From: a bacterium | Lineage (GTDB): Bacteria; Zhuqueibacterota; Zhuqueibacteria; Residuimicrobiales; Residuimicrobiaceae | NCBI GenBank assembly: GCA_029565685.1 | Contig: JAKQNR010000052.1 | Location: 124,001-188,000, forward strand | Reading direction: 5' to 3' | DNA: 64,000 nucleotides | Notes under the pieces: model-generated | Told to the model about the DNA's origin: nothing | Databases searched by the model: none | The model's input: only the letters and a program-made list of their open reading frames with translations | Part shown: positions 16,836 through 26,463 of the stretch, piece by piece | How positions within the stretch are numbered: the first letter of the stretch is position 1 | Layout of the letters: every line of letters begins with the position of its first letter | Translations under genes and position numbers: made by a program

Positions 16836-18401
16836 TCATTCCTCGTTAACGACATACGCCGGCTGAGCAGGGGATATCCTTTCAGTCCGGTCGAGAAGCG
16901 TCGTCTGTTTCACTTCCATGGTGGTCAATATTTTTTGAACGCTCGCCTCGGTCTTGTGCAATAAAGTTCCTGGAAACAGTCCGATCCAAAAGCAGAACAG
17001 CAGCAGCGGCAGCAGCACCAGCTTTTCGCGAAGGGTTAAATCAGCAAGATGGTTATTTTCCTCATGGGTCCGTTTGCCGAAATGCACGCGCTGATACATG
17101 GTCAGCATGTAGACGGCGGAGAGAACGACGCCCAGCGTGGCCGGCACGGCGAGATAGGGCTTTGCCTGAAACGCGCCGAGCAAAATCAAAAACTCTCCGA
17201 TAAAACCGTTCAATCCCGGCAGGCCGATGGAGGACAGGGTGACGATGAGAAACAGGGTGGAAAACGCCGGCATGACCGATGCCAGTCCGCCGAAATCCGC
17301 GATCTGCCGCGTGTGTCTTCGCTCGTAGATCATACCGACCAGCAAGAACAGCGCTCCGGTGGAGAGCCCGTGATTGACCATTTGGATCACCGCGCCCTGT
17401 TGCGCCTGTACGTTAAAGCTAAAGAGGCCGAGCATGACAAAGCCCAGGTGACTGACTGATGAATAGGCCACCAGCTTTTTCAGATCCGGTTGCACCCAAG
17501 AAACCAGGGCGCCATAGAGGATGCCGATGACCGCCGCAAGGCCGATCAAGGGCGCCAACCTTGCGGCGGCGTGGGGGAACAGCGGCAGACAGAAGCGCAG
17601 GAATCCATAGGTTCCCATTTTGAGCAAAACGCCGGCTAGAATTACGCTGCCGCCGGTGGGCGCTTCCACGTGGGCGTCCGGCAGCCAGGTATGAAAAGGC
17701 ACCATAGGCACTTTGATGGCGAACGCCAGACCAAAGGCCAGGAACAGCCAGAGCTGGGCCTGACGGCCGATGATCATCTGGTTCAGCGTCGAATAACTGA
17801 ACGTGGCCACGCCCGCCGTTTGACTGTGCATGAAATAGAGCACCAGAATGCCCACCAGCATCAGCACGCCGCCGAACATGGTAAAGAGGAAGAATTTGAT
17901 TGCAGCGTATAGCCGCCGCTCGCCGCCCCAGACGCCGATGATGAAATACATGGGGATTAGCATGGCTTCCCAGAAGACATAGAACAGTAACAGATCCAGA
18001 GAGACGAACACGCCGATCATGGCGGTTTCCAGGAGGAGAAAGACGATCATGTACTCTTTGACCCGATGGACGATGGAGGTCCAGGAGGAAAGGATGACCA
18101 GCGGCATCAACAGGGTGGTGAGCATCACCATCAACAGACTGATGCCGTCTACGCCCAGGTGAAAGGAAGCGCCGATGGAGGGAATCCAATCGTACTGTTC
18201 GATAAACTGAAAATCGCCGGAATGGTTGTCAAAGTGAATGAACAGAGGGAGCGAAAGAATAAAGTTCAGCGTGGTCGCCGCCAGGGTGAAAAGACGCAGC
18301 GCGGCGATCCGTTCACGCGGCACGATGAACAATCCCGCTGCACCGAGCAGGGGCACAACGATCAACAGCGATAGAAGGTGGCTGAAGAAAAAATCGGTCA
18401 T
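16836..18401 (-). CDS. nuoM: NADH-quinone oxidoreductase subunit M
   Basis: A 521-residue antiporter-like proton-pumping subunit in the membrane arm. Motifs: FWEAMLIPMYFIIGVWGG with the conserved glutamate, PFHTWLPDAHVEAPTGGSVILAG, and LKKLVAYSSVSHLGF. GGGAG precedes the ATG. A 131-base non-coding gap separates it from nuoL, longer than elsewhere in the operon apart from the nuoK-nuoJ gap; its stop is coupled to nuoN. Confidence 0.97.
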   Translation of the reverse strand: MTDFFFSHLLSLLIVVPLLGAAGLFIVPRERIAALRLFTLAATTLNFILSLPLFIHFDNHSGDFQFIEQYDWIPSIGASFHLGVDGISLLMVMLTTLLMPLVILSSWTSIVHRVKEYMIVFLLLETAMIGVFVSLDLLLFYVFWEAMLIPMYFIIGVWGGERRLYAAIKFFLFTMFGGVLMLVGILVLYFMHSQTAGVATFSYSTLNQMIIGRQAQLWLFLAFGLAFAIKVPMVPFHTWLPDAHVEAPTGGSVILAGVLLKMGTYGFLRFCLPLFPHAAARLAPLIGLAAVIGILYGALVSWVQPDLKKLVAYSSVSHLGFVMLGLFSFNVQAQQGAVIQMVNHGLSTGALFLLVGMIYERRHTRQIADFGGLASVMPAFSTLFLIVTLSSIGLPGLNGFIGEFLILLGAFQAKPYLAVPATLGVVLSAVYMLTMYQRVHFGKRTHEENNHLADLTLREKLVLLPLLLFCFWIGLFPGTLLHKTEASVQKILTTMEVKQTTLLDRTERISPAQPAYVVNEE

Positions 18402-18532
18402 GTGTTGCTCCCAAGGCCAGGGAAAATGTCTTGAACGATAAGGGCATTCGCGCCGGAGCCGCTCTGCTTCTGGCCGGCGTTAATCAACCTGAGCGTCCGT
18501 GTTTGCCCGGCACCGGCGGACACAGCGGAACA

Positions 18533-20470
18533 TTAAAACAGCCATGCGCCGAGCAGGACGACGGCGCCCAGCACGAACCACAGGGCGTAATGCTGCACCG
18601 ATCCGGTCTGCAGGACCGCCAGGGCGCGCCCGCAGGCTGCGATCCCGGCGCCGACGGTGTTGACCAATCCGTCGATGAGCCGGTTGTCCACGATTCTCCA
18701 CAGAAAGGATTCAGAGGTCTTGAGCAGAGGCCGGACGATGGCCGCCTCATAGGCCTCATCGATCAAGTACTTGTTATAAACCAGCGTATAGAGGCTGGAG
18801 ATTTTTTTCACCAGTCGATCTGGGAGATCGGTTTTTTTGATATAGAATTGATAGGCCAAATACAAGCTGATCAGAGTGATCAGAAACACGGTCAGCATCA
18901 ACAGCCACTCCGTGCTGTGAGCGTGCAGCGAGGGCTTGCCGGTCTTCAGGCCATGAGAAAGTTGCTCACTTTGCTGGAACACCGGATGGAGAAACTGTTC
19001 AATGCGATGGCTGCCGCCGAGAAGGGCCGGTACGCCCACATAGCCGCCAACCACGGACAGGATCGCCAGCATCACCAGGGGTATGGTTATGATCTTGGGC
19101 GATTCGTGGATCGCGTGCACCGCTTCGCTCTGCAGGCGGAGTTTTCCATGGAAGGTCATAAAGATCAGGCGGAACATATAAAAAGCGGTGAGGCCGGCTG
19201 CCAGCGCGCCGAGCAGCCAGAAGAGTGGGCGACCATTCCAGCCGGCGTAGCTTTGCCAGAGGATTTCGTCTTTGCTGAAAAATCCGGAAAAGCCCGGAAA
19301 ACCGGTGATGGCCAGAGTGCCGATGACCATGGTCCCATAGGTGATCGGCATTTTGTTTTTCAGTCCGCCCATGAGTCGCATGTCGGTCTGGTTGCTCATT
19401 GCATGCATGACGCTGCCGGCGCCGAGAAAGAGCAGCGCTTTAAAGAACGCGTGGGTCATCAAATGAAAGATCGCGGCGCCAAAGGCGCCGACGCCGAGTC
19501 CGAGGAACATGTAACCCAGCTGACTGACGGTTGAATAAGCCAGCACCCGTTTGATATCGAACTGGGTGAGTCCGATTGTGGCGCTCAAGAGCGCGGTGGC
19601 CAAACCGACGCACGCGACGATCGTCAGCGCCAGCGGCGCCAGGGTGTAGAGCAAATGGGCGCGCGCCACCATATATACGCCGGCGGTGACCATGGTGGCG
19701 GCGTGGATCAGGGCGCTGACTGGCGTCGGGCCGGCCATGGCATCCGGCAGCCAGATATAGAGCGGTATCTGCGCGGATTTGCCCGCAGCGCCGACGAACA
19801 GCAGCAGAGCGATGGCGGTGATGACTCCATCGCCCGGCGAGAACCGTACACTGGCCTGGTTGAACACGTCGGTGAAATCCAGGGAGCCAAAGGTCACAAA
19901 GAGAAGAAAGAGGGCCAGCAAAAATCCAAAATCGCCGATGCGATTGACGATAAACGCCTTGCGTCCGGCGGTGGCGTTCACTGGATCTTCAAACCAAAAG
20001 CCGATGAGCAGATAGGAACATAACCCCACGCCCTCCCAGCCGATGAACATCATCAGGAAATTGTTGGCGGTCACCAGGATGAGCATGGCGAATACGAACA
20101 GATTGAGATAGATGAAAAAGCGGTTGTATCCGGGATCGCCGTGCATGTAGCCGATGGCATAGAGATGGATGAGAAATGAAATGCCGGTTACCACTAGAAT
20201 CATGATGACCGACAGCGGATCGAGCTGCATGCCGATTTCAACACGCAGGGTTCCGGCGGCGATCCAGGTGTACAGGTTTTTCTCGATGAGCCGTTGCGCA
20301 GCCGGCAGCTGCAGCAGATCGTAGAACAGCTTGAGGCTGATGATAAAGGCCAAACCGACGCTGCTGCTGGCGATGAGACCGGCCAAGTTGCCGGACCGGC
20401 GGCCCGTCAACAGGTTCAGCAGCACGCCGAGAAGCGGAAGCGCCGGAAGAGCCCAGATAGTGTCGAACAT
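18533..20470 (-). CDS. nuoL: NADH-quinone oxidoreductase subunit L
   Basis: A 645-residue subunit, the largest membrane pump of complex I. About 15-16 membrane segments are seen, plus the long C-terminal extension (about 500-645) that carries the lateral helix. Motifs: GWEGVGLCSYLLIGFW, PLYIWLPDAMAGPTPVSALIHAATMV and IKRVLAYSTVSQLGYMFLGLG. The start is essentially adjacent to the nuoK stop at 20471. Confidence 0.97.
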   Translation of the reverse strand: MFDTIWALPALPLLGVLLNLLTGRRSGNLAGLIASSSVGLAFIISLKLFYDLLQLPAAQRLIEKNLYTWIAAGTLRVEIGMQLDPLSVIMILVVTGISFLIHLYAIGYMHGDPGYNRFFIYLNLFVFAMLILVTANNFLMMFIGWEGVGLCSYLLIGFWFEDPVNATAGRKAFIVNRIGDFGFLLALFLLFVTFGSLDFTDVFNQASVRFSPGDGVITAIALLLFVGAAGKSAQIPLYIWLPDAMAGPTPVSALIHAATMVTAGVYMVARAHLLYTLAPLALTIVACVGLATALLSATIGLTQFDIKRVLAYSTVSQLGYMFLGLGVGAFGAAIFHLMTHAFFKALLFLGAGSVMHAMSNQTDMRLMGGLKNKMPITYGTMVIGTLAITGFPGFSGFFSKDEILWQSYAGWNGRPLFWLLGALAAGLTAFYMFRLIFMTFHGKLRLQSEAVHAIHESPKIITIPLVMLAILSVVGGYVGVPALLGGSHRIEQFLHPVFQQSEQLSHGLKTGKPSLHAHSTEWLLMLTVFLITLISLYLAYQFYIKKTDLPDRLVKKISSLYTLVYNKYLIDEAYEAAIVRPLLKTSESFLWRIVDNRLIDGLVNTVGAGIAACGRALAVLQTGSVQHYALWFVLGAVVLLGAWLF

Positions 20471-20773
20471 TTATCCTCGCAATAAATGGATGTCGTCCAC
20501 GTGGACGGTCTTTCTCAGGCGAAAGAGAGAGATGATGACAGCCAATCCCACCGCCACTTCGGCCGCCGCCACGGTCATGATAAAAAAGACGAAAATCTGT
20601 CCGTCCAGCGCCCGCCATTCCTGCGCGAACGCCACGAAGGTCAGGTTGGCCGCGTTGAGCATCAATTCAATGCTCATAAAAATCACCAGAGCGTTGCGGC
20701 GGATCAGCACGCCGATCACGCCGATGACGAACAACACGGCGGCTAATGTCAGATAATAGGGAAGCGGTACCAT
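20471..20773 (-). CDS. nuoK: NADH-quinone oxidoreductase subunit K
   Basis: A 100-residue, three-helix membrane subunit of the E-channel region. The conserved glutamates sit in FMSIELMLNAANLTFVA and in the third helix (MTVAAAEVAVGLAVII). Length is standard. A 153-base gap separates it from nuoJ. Confidence 0.97.
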   Translation of the reverse strand: MVPLPYYLTLAAVLFVIGVIGVLIRRNALVIFMSIELMLNAANLTFVAFAQEWRALDGQIFVFFIMTVAAAEVAVGLAVIISLFRLRKTVHVDDIHLLRG

Positions 20774-20905
20774 GAGGATCGTCCTTCTCGTTCGTCGACA
20801 GTTCCTTACTCCGCTGAGGCGGAATCAGGATCACAGGGCAGCGAGAACACCGGCCGGGGCTGTTTGCTTTGCCTGAACCGACCGGCGCCTTAAAATCAGA
20901 TAAGC

Positions 20906-20926
20906 GGGACAGCTTTCCCTGTCCGG
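20906..20926 (-). other. Hairpin immediately after nuoJ
   Basis: Directly after the nuoJ stop on the minus strand, GGACAG and CTGTCC flank a six-base spacer, inside the 153-base gap before nuoK. There is no T-run, so it is more likely an mRNA-processing or stabilising hairpin than a terminator. Confidence 0.4.
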
Positions 20927-21439
20927 CTAAAATTCCTTGGGCAATTTTTTCCGTCCCAGAACCACGGCGCCGATGATGGCAACCAGCAACACCAGGGACG
21001 CGATCTCAAAGGGATAGATATATTTGGTAAAGAGCAGCAGCCCCAACGGTTCACCCCCTCCTGACAGAGCCCCGTGGCCAGGAGCAGAGTGAAACGTGGG
21101 TACCGCGGCCAGGATGAACATGACCAGTTGCAGCAGCAGGATGGCGGCGAACAGCGCCGCGAAGGCCACCTGCCAGGGTCCGTGCAGCGGCAGCCGGATC
21201 TCCTTCCGCAGGTTGAGCAGCATGATGACGAAAAGAAACAGCACCATGATGGCGCCGGCGTAGACGATGATCTGCACGATGCTCAAAAAGGGCGCCTGCA
21301 GCAGATAATAGCATCCGGCCACTGCGAAAAACGTGATGATCAAAAAGACGGCGCTGTAAACCGGATTTTTTTGGCTGATCATCGCGATGGCCGAACCCAC
21401 GGCCAGAGCCGCGAATAGAATGAAAAAAAACCAACTCAT
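20927..21439 (-). CDS. nuoJ: NADH-quinone oxidoreductase subunit J
   Basis: A 170-residue, five-helix membrane subunit. The ATG at 21439 is chosen for its AAGGGA site; the earlier in-frame ATG lacks one. The third helix has the pi-bulge signature IVQIIVYAGAIMVLFLFVIMLLNL. The protein links the quinone site to the antiporter subunits. Confidence 0.96.
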   Translation of the reverse strand: MSWFFFILFAALAVGSAIAMISQKNPVYSAVFLIITFFAVAGCYYLLQAPFLSIVQIIVYAGAIMVLFLFVIMLLNLRKEIRLPLHGPWQVAFAALFAAILLLQLVMFILAAVPTFHSAPGHGALSGGGEPLGLLLFTKYIYPFEIASLVLLVAIIGAVVLGRKKLPKEF

Positions 21440-21482
21440 GTTTATCCCTTCGAAGGCTGGCATCCGGACCTAGTTCATTGAT

Positions 21483-21992
21483 TTACAGTCCGGTCTCCTC
21501 TCGGCTGCGCTCAAAATAACGGCCGTCACAAGTCAGATCATAATTTTTCAACAGCCTTTCCCGATCCCAGATGAGGTCCTGGCGCGTATAGGCGGAAAAA
21601 TCATAGATCTCGGTGAGCTCGATGGCTTTTTCCGGGCAGGCCTCCTGGCACATGCCGCAGAGAATGCAGCGCAACATGTTGATCTCAAAGGTCAGCGGAT
21701 ATTTTTCTCGGTCCGGCCACGGCGACACCGCGGCCTTCATGGTGATGCACTTGGCCGGGCAGGCGGTGGAGCACATTTCGCAGGCGACGCAAAGCATGCG
21801 GCCCTGTTCGTCCTTGTTCAGGCGAATGGCTCCACGATGCCCTTTTGGAACCGGCCATTTGACTTCCGGGTATTGCACCGTATATTTTTTTTTAAAAAAA
21901 TGTTTGAGAGTGATGACCATGCCCTTGAGCACGGCAAACAAGTAGAACCGATCACTCCAGTGCGGTTGGTAGGCAACAGGTTTTACCGACAT
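21483..21992 (-). CDS. nuoI: NADH-quinone oxidoreductase subunit I
   Basis: A 169-residue ferredoxin-like subunit carrying clusters N6a and N6b. The two 4Fe-4S motifs are CVACEMCSTACP and CILCGMCQEACP. It passes electrons from NuoG toward NuoB. It follows nuoH after a GC-rich gap of about 108 bases. Confidence 0.97.
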   Translation of the reverse strand: MSVKPVAYQPHWSDRFYLFAVLKGMVITLKHFFKKKYTVQYPEVKWPVPKGHRGAIRLNKDEQGRMLCVACEMCSTACPAKCITMKAAVSPWPDREKYPLTFEINMLRCILCGMCQEACPEKAIELTEIYDFSAYTRQDLIWDRERLLKNYDLTCDGRYFERSREETGL

Positions 21993-22100
21993 GAAAGCCT
22001 CAACTTCTTCGATCCAAGTGGAGCGGCCGGACGGCCGTCTCAGTTCCTTGACGGCTGCGCCCTGCGGTGCAGCGGGCCGTCGCGTGCCGGAACAAGGCCG

Positions 22101-23150
22101 CTAGGGCGCCAGGTAGAGGAACAGCCCGGTGGCGAGGATGTTCACAATAGCCAGGGGCAACAGCACCTTCCAACCTAAATGCATCAACTGATCAAAACGA
22201 AAACGCGGCAGCGTCCAACGCACCCACAGGAAGAGAAATAGAAAAAAACCGGTTTTCACGGCAAAGGCAGCCAAGGACAGTAGAACGCCCCAGCTGCCGA
22301 GAGCGGCCTCATCCACCCATGGGACGTCCCAGCCGCCGAGGAACAGCGTTGTCAGCAGCGCCGAGGTGGTGATCAGCGCTATGTACTCGCCCATAAAAAA
22401 CATGGCGAATTTCATCGAACTGTATTCGGTGTGATAACCACCCACCAACTCCGGTTCGGTCTCAGGCAGATCGAACGGCAGACGGTTCGTCTCTGCGAAC
22501 GAGGCGATCAGAAAAATGAGAAATCCGAGCGGTTGGGTAAAGATGTTCCAGCGCGGCAGGATCGTGAACAGCGAGCCCGTCTGATAGGCCACCACCTCGC
22601 TCAGCCGCAAAGAGCCGACGAGCATGAGCACGCCGATGATGGACATGCCGATCGACAGTTCGTAGCTGATCATCTGCGAGCTGGCGCGCAGCCCCCCCAA
22701 CAGAGGATATTTACTGTTGGCCGCCCAGCCGCCGAGCACCGTGCCGTAAACCGCCAGGGAGACCAGGGCAAAGATGAACAACAGGCCCACCTGGAGATCC
22801 GCGATTTGGAGCGTGATCTCGCGGCCAAAGGCGGAAAAGCTCATGCCGAATGGGATGACCGAAAACGTCAGCAGGGCTGGCACCAGCACCAGCGCAGGAG
22901 CCAACCAGTACAGCGTTCTCTCCACCTGGCTGGGGGTGATCTCTTCTTTGAATAAAAACTTGATGCCGTCGGCGACGGGCTGCAGCAGGCCGAACGGTCC
23001 GACCCGATTGGGCCCGACACGATCCTGCATAAAGGCGCTGACCCTTCGTTCCGCCAATTCCATGATCATGAGGATCAGAAAATTGACCGCAATGACCAGC
23101 ATCACCTTGGTCAGCAGAATCCCCAGATCGATCCAATCCATTCCGAACAT
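22101..23150 (-). CDS. nuoH: NADH-quinone oxidoreductase subunit H
   Basis: A 349-residue membrane subunit forming the floor of the quinone site. The ATG at 23150 lies just after the nuoG stop with AAGG overlapping that stop; an open frame extends further up into nuoG but lacks a better site. Signatures: RVGPNRVGPFGLLQPVADGI and the acidic loop ETNRLPFDLPETEPELVGGY, which lines the quinone pocket. Confidence 0.97.
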   Translation of the reverse strand: MFGMDWIDLGILLTKVMLVIAVNFLILMIMELAERRVSAFMQDRVGPNRVGPFGLLQPVADGIKFLFKEEITPSQVERTLYWLAPALVLVPALLTFSVIPFGMSFSAFGREITLQIADLQVGLLFIFALVSLAVYGTVLGGWAANSKYPLLGGLRASSQMISYELSIGMSIIGVLMLVGSLRLSEVVAYQTGSLFTILPRWNIFTQPLGFLIFLIASFAETNRLPFDLPETEPELVGGYHTEYSSMKFAMFFMGEYIALITTSALLTTLFLGGWDVPWVDEAALGSWGVLLSLAAFAVKTGFFLFLFLWVRWTLPRFRFDQLMHLGWKVLLPLAIVNILATGLFLYLAP

Positions 23151-23154
23151 GCGT

Positions 23155-24714
23155 TTACCTTGATTCGATGGGCAAACCCTGATCGCCCAGTTTGAAATAG
23201 CTGATCGAGCGCCACGCCGGCTCTTCCATCGCCAGTGCGTCGAGCACATCGGCGGCGGAGAGCATACCGGCGCCCGGCGCCAACCTAGCCAGCAGGTCCA
23301 GCAGCACCTCCCAGCCCGGCCGGACCCCTTGCGGCGGTTGCAGCGCGCGTTGAAACCGTTGCACCTGTCCCACAGCGTTTACAAAAGTGCCTTGGGTCTC
23401 TGTAAAGCAGGCGATGGGCCAGAAGTGAGCGGCCACGCTGTCCCATTCCGGGCTCTGAATGTCCAGCACCCAGAGCTCCTGCAGTTTCGCCAGAATCCGT
23501 TTCTGTTCCAGCGTGAGATGCAGGAGCGGGTCTCCGTTGATCAGGAACAACCGGGTGATCCGTCCGCTTTCGATCGCTTGGTAAAAATCCGTTTGATCGC
23601 CCAACAGCAGTCCGGCGCCCTTGCGGTTCGGGCTTTTATCGCCGCGAATGGTAAAGCCGCTGCGGTAGACCGTATCCGCTTCCTCGATCGCCGGTGCATA
23701 AAAGCTGAGGTATTCGCATCCCAGGATCTGGCGGAAAATTTTGCGCATCAGATAGTTCTCTTCACAGCTGGCAAAGGCGGAGCCGATTGCGGCCAGACGG
23801 CCCGGATTTTTTTGCAAGGCCTCGACAGCGTAGATCATCGCCTGTTCCCAAGTCTGGGGTTTGAGCTCTCCGGCCTGACGGGTCCAAGGGCTCTCGGGTC
23901 GGTTGAGATTTTCATAGCGATGATACAAGTAACGACCGTCGTCGCAGATCCACTGCTGCCCGATGGCCGGATTCTCCCGGTTGCGGATGCGAAAGACGCG
24001 CCGGTCCTTGTGCTCGAGGTAAATGGTGCAGCCGCTGCTGCAGCCGGGGCAAACGCTTTTACTGCGCTGTAGATTCCACACCCGAGCATGAAAGAGAAAG
24101 TCCTTGTCAATGAGGCAGCCCACCGGACAGATTTCGACGATATTGCCGGTCATTTTATGCGTCAGCCCTTTGCCGGGAAAGATGGAGATATCGCTGTGGT
24201 AACCGCGGTGTTCGATAAACAGATAGGGATCGCCGACAACCTCTTGATAAAAACGGACGCAGCGGCTGCAGAGCACGCAGCGATTGCGATAGAGCAGAAT
24301 ATTGCCGCCCAAGTCTTTGGTCGGCCGTTCTCGTTTATCCTCCACCATACGGCTGTGCGAGGTGCCATACTTCCAGGTGTAGTCCTGCAGCAGACACTCA
24401 CCGGCTTTGTCGCATATCGGGCAGTCCAGCGGATGATTGATGAGGAAAAACTCCAGCATGCTTTTTCGTGCATCTTTGACTGATTCGGTTTGGGTGCGAA
24501 CGATCATGCCGTCGCGCGCCTCCGTGGCGCAGGAGAGCTGCAGCTTGGGCGATCCTTCGATTTCCACCAGACATAGGCGGCAGCTGCCGGCGACCGAGAG
24601 AGCGGGATGCCAGCAGTAATGCGGGATCTCGATGCCGTTGGCCAGCGCCGCCTGTAAAACAGAGGCGCCGGGCTCTACGGTGATCTCTTTATCGTCTATT
24701 TTGAGTGTGGGCAT
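23155..24714 (-). CDS. nuoG: NADH-quinone oxidoreductase subunit G, short form
   Basis: A 519-residue peripheral-arm subunit. Order seen: an N-terminal 2Fe-2S domain (HYCWHPALSVAGSCRLC...C), the His-Cys3 region HPLDCPICDKAGEC, and a two-cluster part with CVLCSRCVRF and EICPVG. Next comes a further cysteine set VCPGCSSGCTIY with a distal WICDDGR, which would hold cluster N7. The molybdopterin-oxidoreductase-like remainder is much shorter than in the 700-900-residue NuoG proteins, so this is a compact variant. It overlaps nuoF by 19 bases, so translation is probably coupled. Confidence 0.94.
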   Translation of the reverse strand: MPTLKIDDKEITVEPGASVLQAALANGIEIPHYCWHPALSVAGSCRLCLVEIEGSPKLQLSCATEARDGMIVRTQTESVKDARKSMLEFFLINHPLDCPICDKAGECLLQDYTWKYGTSHSRMVEDKRERPTKDLGGNILLYRNRCVLCSRCVRFYQEVVGDPYLFIEHRGYHSDISIFPGKGLTHKMTGNIVEICPVGCLIDKDFLFHARVWNLQRSKSVCPGCSSGCTIYLEHKDRRVFRIRNRENPAIGQQWICDDGRYLYHRYENLNRPESPWTRQAGELKPQTWEQAMIYAVEALQKNPGRLAAIGSAFASCEENYLMRKIFRQILGCEYLSFYAPAIEEADTVYRSGFTIRGDKSPNRKGAGLLLGDQTDFYQAIESGRITRLFLINGDPLLHLTLEQKRILAKLQELWVLDIQSPEWDSVAAHFWPIACFTETQGTFVNAVGQVQRFQRALQPPQGVRPGWEVLLDLLARLAPGAGMLSAADVLDALAMEEPAWRSISYFKLGDQGLPIESR

Positions 24715-25967
24715 TTTTTCTGTTCGATATGTTCGATGAACTCTTGCCTGAATTGCTTGAGGAAACTGGCCGCAGGCATGGCAGCGGCATCGCCCAGCGG
24801 GCAGATGGTGCGGCCTTGGATGTGGCGCGCGATATCCTCCAGCAGCGGCAGGTCCTCAGGCCTGCCCTGACCATGCTCGATGCGGCTGAGGATTTTTTTC
24901 ATCCACATGGTGCCCTCACGGCACGGTGTGCACTGGCCGCAGGATTCATGGCTGTAAAAGGTGGCCAGATTGAGCAGCGCCTTCACCATGCAGGTGTCTT
25001 CATCCATCACGATGACGCCGGCTGAGCCGAGCATGGAGCCGCGGCTGACCAGGGCGTCAAAGTCCATAGCCACGTCGATCTCATCAGCGCGCAGCACCGG
25101 CACCGAAGAGCCGCCGGGAATGACCGCCTTGAGTTTTTTGCCTTTGCGGATGCCGCCGGCCTCCTGATAGATGAGCTCCTGAAGATTTTTCCCCAACGGG
25201 AACTCGTACAGACCGGGCCGGTTGACATGGCCGGAGAGGCAATAGAGTTTGGGGCCGGTGTTTTTTTCGTTGGAGCCGATGGCCGCATAGCGGTCTGCGC
25301 CGAGGCTCAGGATCACCGGCAGATTGACCAGGGTTTCCACATTGTTCACCACTGTGGGACAGCCGAACGCGCCTTTGGTGGCGGGAAAGGGCGGCTTGAG
25401 CCTTGGCCAACCGCGTTTGCCCTCCAGCGATTCGAGCAAGCCGGTTTCCTCGCCGCAAATATAGGCGCCGGCGCCGCGATGCACAGTGATCTGCAGGTCA
25501 TAGCCGCTGGCCTGGATGTTTTTGCCGAGCAATCCCGCTTCCGTCGCCTCGTGGATGGCCCGCTCGAGCGTCTGAGCGCCATAGGCGAATTCGCCGCGAA
25601 TATAGATAAAGGCCTGCCGGCTGTCGATGGCATAGGCGGCCATGGCCATGCCTTCCAGAAGCAGGTGCGGTTCCCGCTCGATCAGATAGCGGTCCTTGAA
25701 CGTGCCCGGCTCTGACTCGTCGGCATTGCACACAAGATATTTCGGCGATGCGGATTGACGCGGCACAAAGCTCCATTTCAGTCCGGTGGGAAATCCAGCG
25801 CCGCCGCGGCCGCGCAGCCCGGAACGCTTGACCTCTTCGATGATCTGCTCCGGGCTTTTCTCCTGCAGAACGCGCTTCCACGTTCGATAGCCGCCCTGCT
25901 GAAGGTAAAAAGCCAGAGTGTTGGATTCAGGACGGTCGATATGTTTTAGGAAATATTTTTCACTCAT
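24696..25967 (-). CDS. nuoF: NADH-quinone oxidoreductase subunit F
   Basis: A 423-residue NADH- and FMN-binding subunit where electrons enter complex I. Visible: the glycine-rich GLRGRGGAGFPTGLKW for NADH/FMN, a SLBB-type middle region, and the N3 cluster ligands in ESCGQCTPCREG plus CPLGDAAAMP. Three bases separate it from nuoE. Confidence 0.97.
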   Translation of the reverse strand: MSEKYFLKHIDRPESNTLAFYLQQGGYRTWKRVLQEKSPEQIIEEVKRSGLRGRGGAGFPTGLKWSFVPRQSASPKYLVCNADESEPGTFKDRYLIEREPHLLLEGMAMAAYAIDSRQAFIYIRGEFAYGAQTLERAIHEATEAGLLGKNIQASGYDLQITVHRGAGAYICGEETGLLESLEGKRGWPRLKPPFPATKGAFGCPTVVNNVETLVNLPVILSLGADRYAAIGSNEKNTGPKLYCLSGHVNRPGLYEFPLGKNLQELIYQEAGGIRKGKKLKAVIPGGSSVPVLRADEIDVAMDFDALVSRGSMLGSAGVIVMDEDTCMVKALLNLATFYSHESCGQCTPCREGTMWMKKILSRIEHGQGRPEDLPLLEDIARHIQGRTICPLGDAAAMPAASFLKQFRQEFIEHIEQKKCPHSK

Positions 25968-25970
25968 AGT

Positions 25971-26444
25971 TTACGGCAGACTGGCTAATATTTCGTCGAT
26001 TCGAGCCGGCGTCAGGTTTTCGTAATAGTCGTCGTTGATCTGCATCACCGGGGCGGTGCCGCAGGAGCCGAGGCATTCCACTTTTTTGAGTGTAAAGCGT
26101 TTGTCGGCGGTGGTTTCACCGATGCCGATGTTCAGCTTTTTCTGCAAATAGTCGATGATGGTGCCCGCACCCATCAGGCTGCAGGATAGAGTGGCGCATA
26201 CCTGGATGACGTAGCGGCCCTCCTCTTCACGTGGAAACAGCGTATAAAACGAAACCACATCCATCACCCGGGTCGGCGGCACGTCAAGCAGACCGGCCAC
26301 ATAGCTCATCACTTCCGGCGTAATGGTTTTGAACTCCCGCTTGGCCAGATGCAAAACCGGGATCAGGGCTGCGGACTTGTCCGGATACAGAGCGAGGAGC
26401 TGATGAAAGGCTTCCAGGGCTTGCGATGAAAATGAGATGGCCAT
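25971..26444 (-). CDS. nuoE: NADH-quinone oxidoreductase subunit E
   Basis: A 157-residue thioredoxin-like subunit with the N1a 2Fe-2S ligands CATLSC and CLGSC. The N-terminal helical part is standard. It lies 19 bases after nuoD. With NuoF and NuoG it forms the NADH-oxidising module, so this complex I is the NADH-using type, not the bare 11-subunit form. Confidence 0.97.
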   Translation of the reverse strand: MAISFSSQALEAFHQLLALYPDKSAALIPVLHLAKREFKTITPEVMSYVAGLLDVPPTRVMDVVSFYTLFPREEEGRYVIQVCATLSCSLMGAGTIIDYLQKKLNIGIGETTADKRFTLKKVECLGSCGTAPVMQINDDYYENLTPARIDEILASLP

Positions 26445-26463
26445 GAGAGTAAAACCTTTGCTT

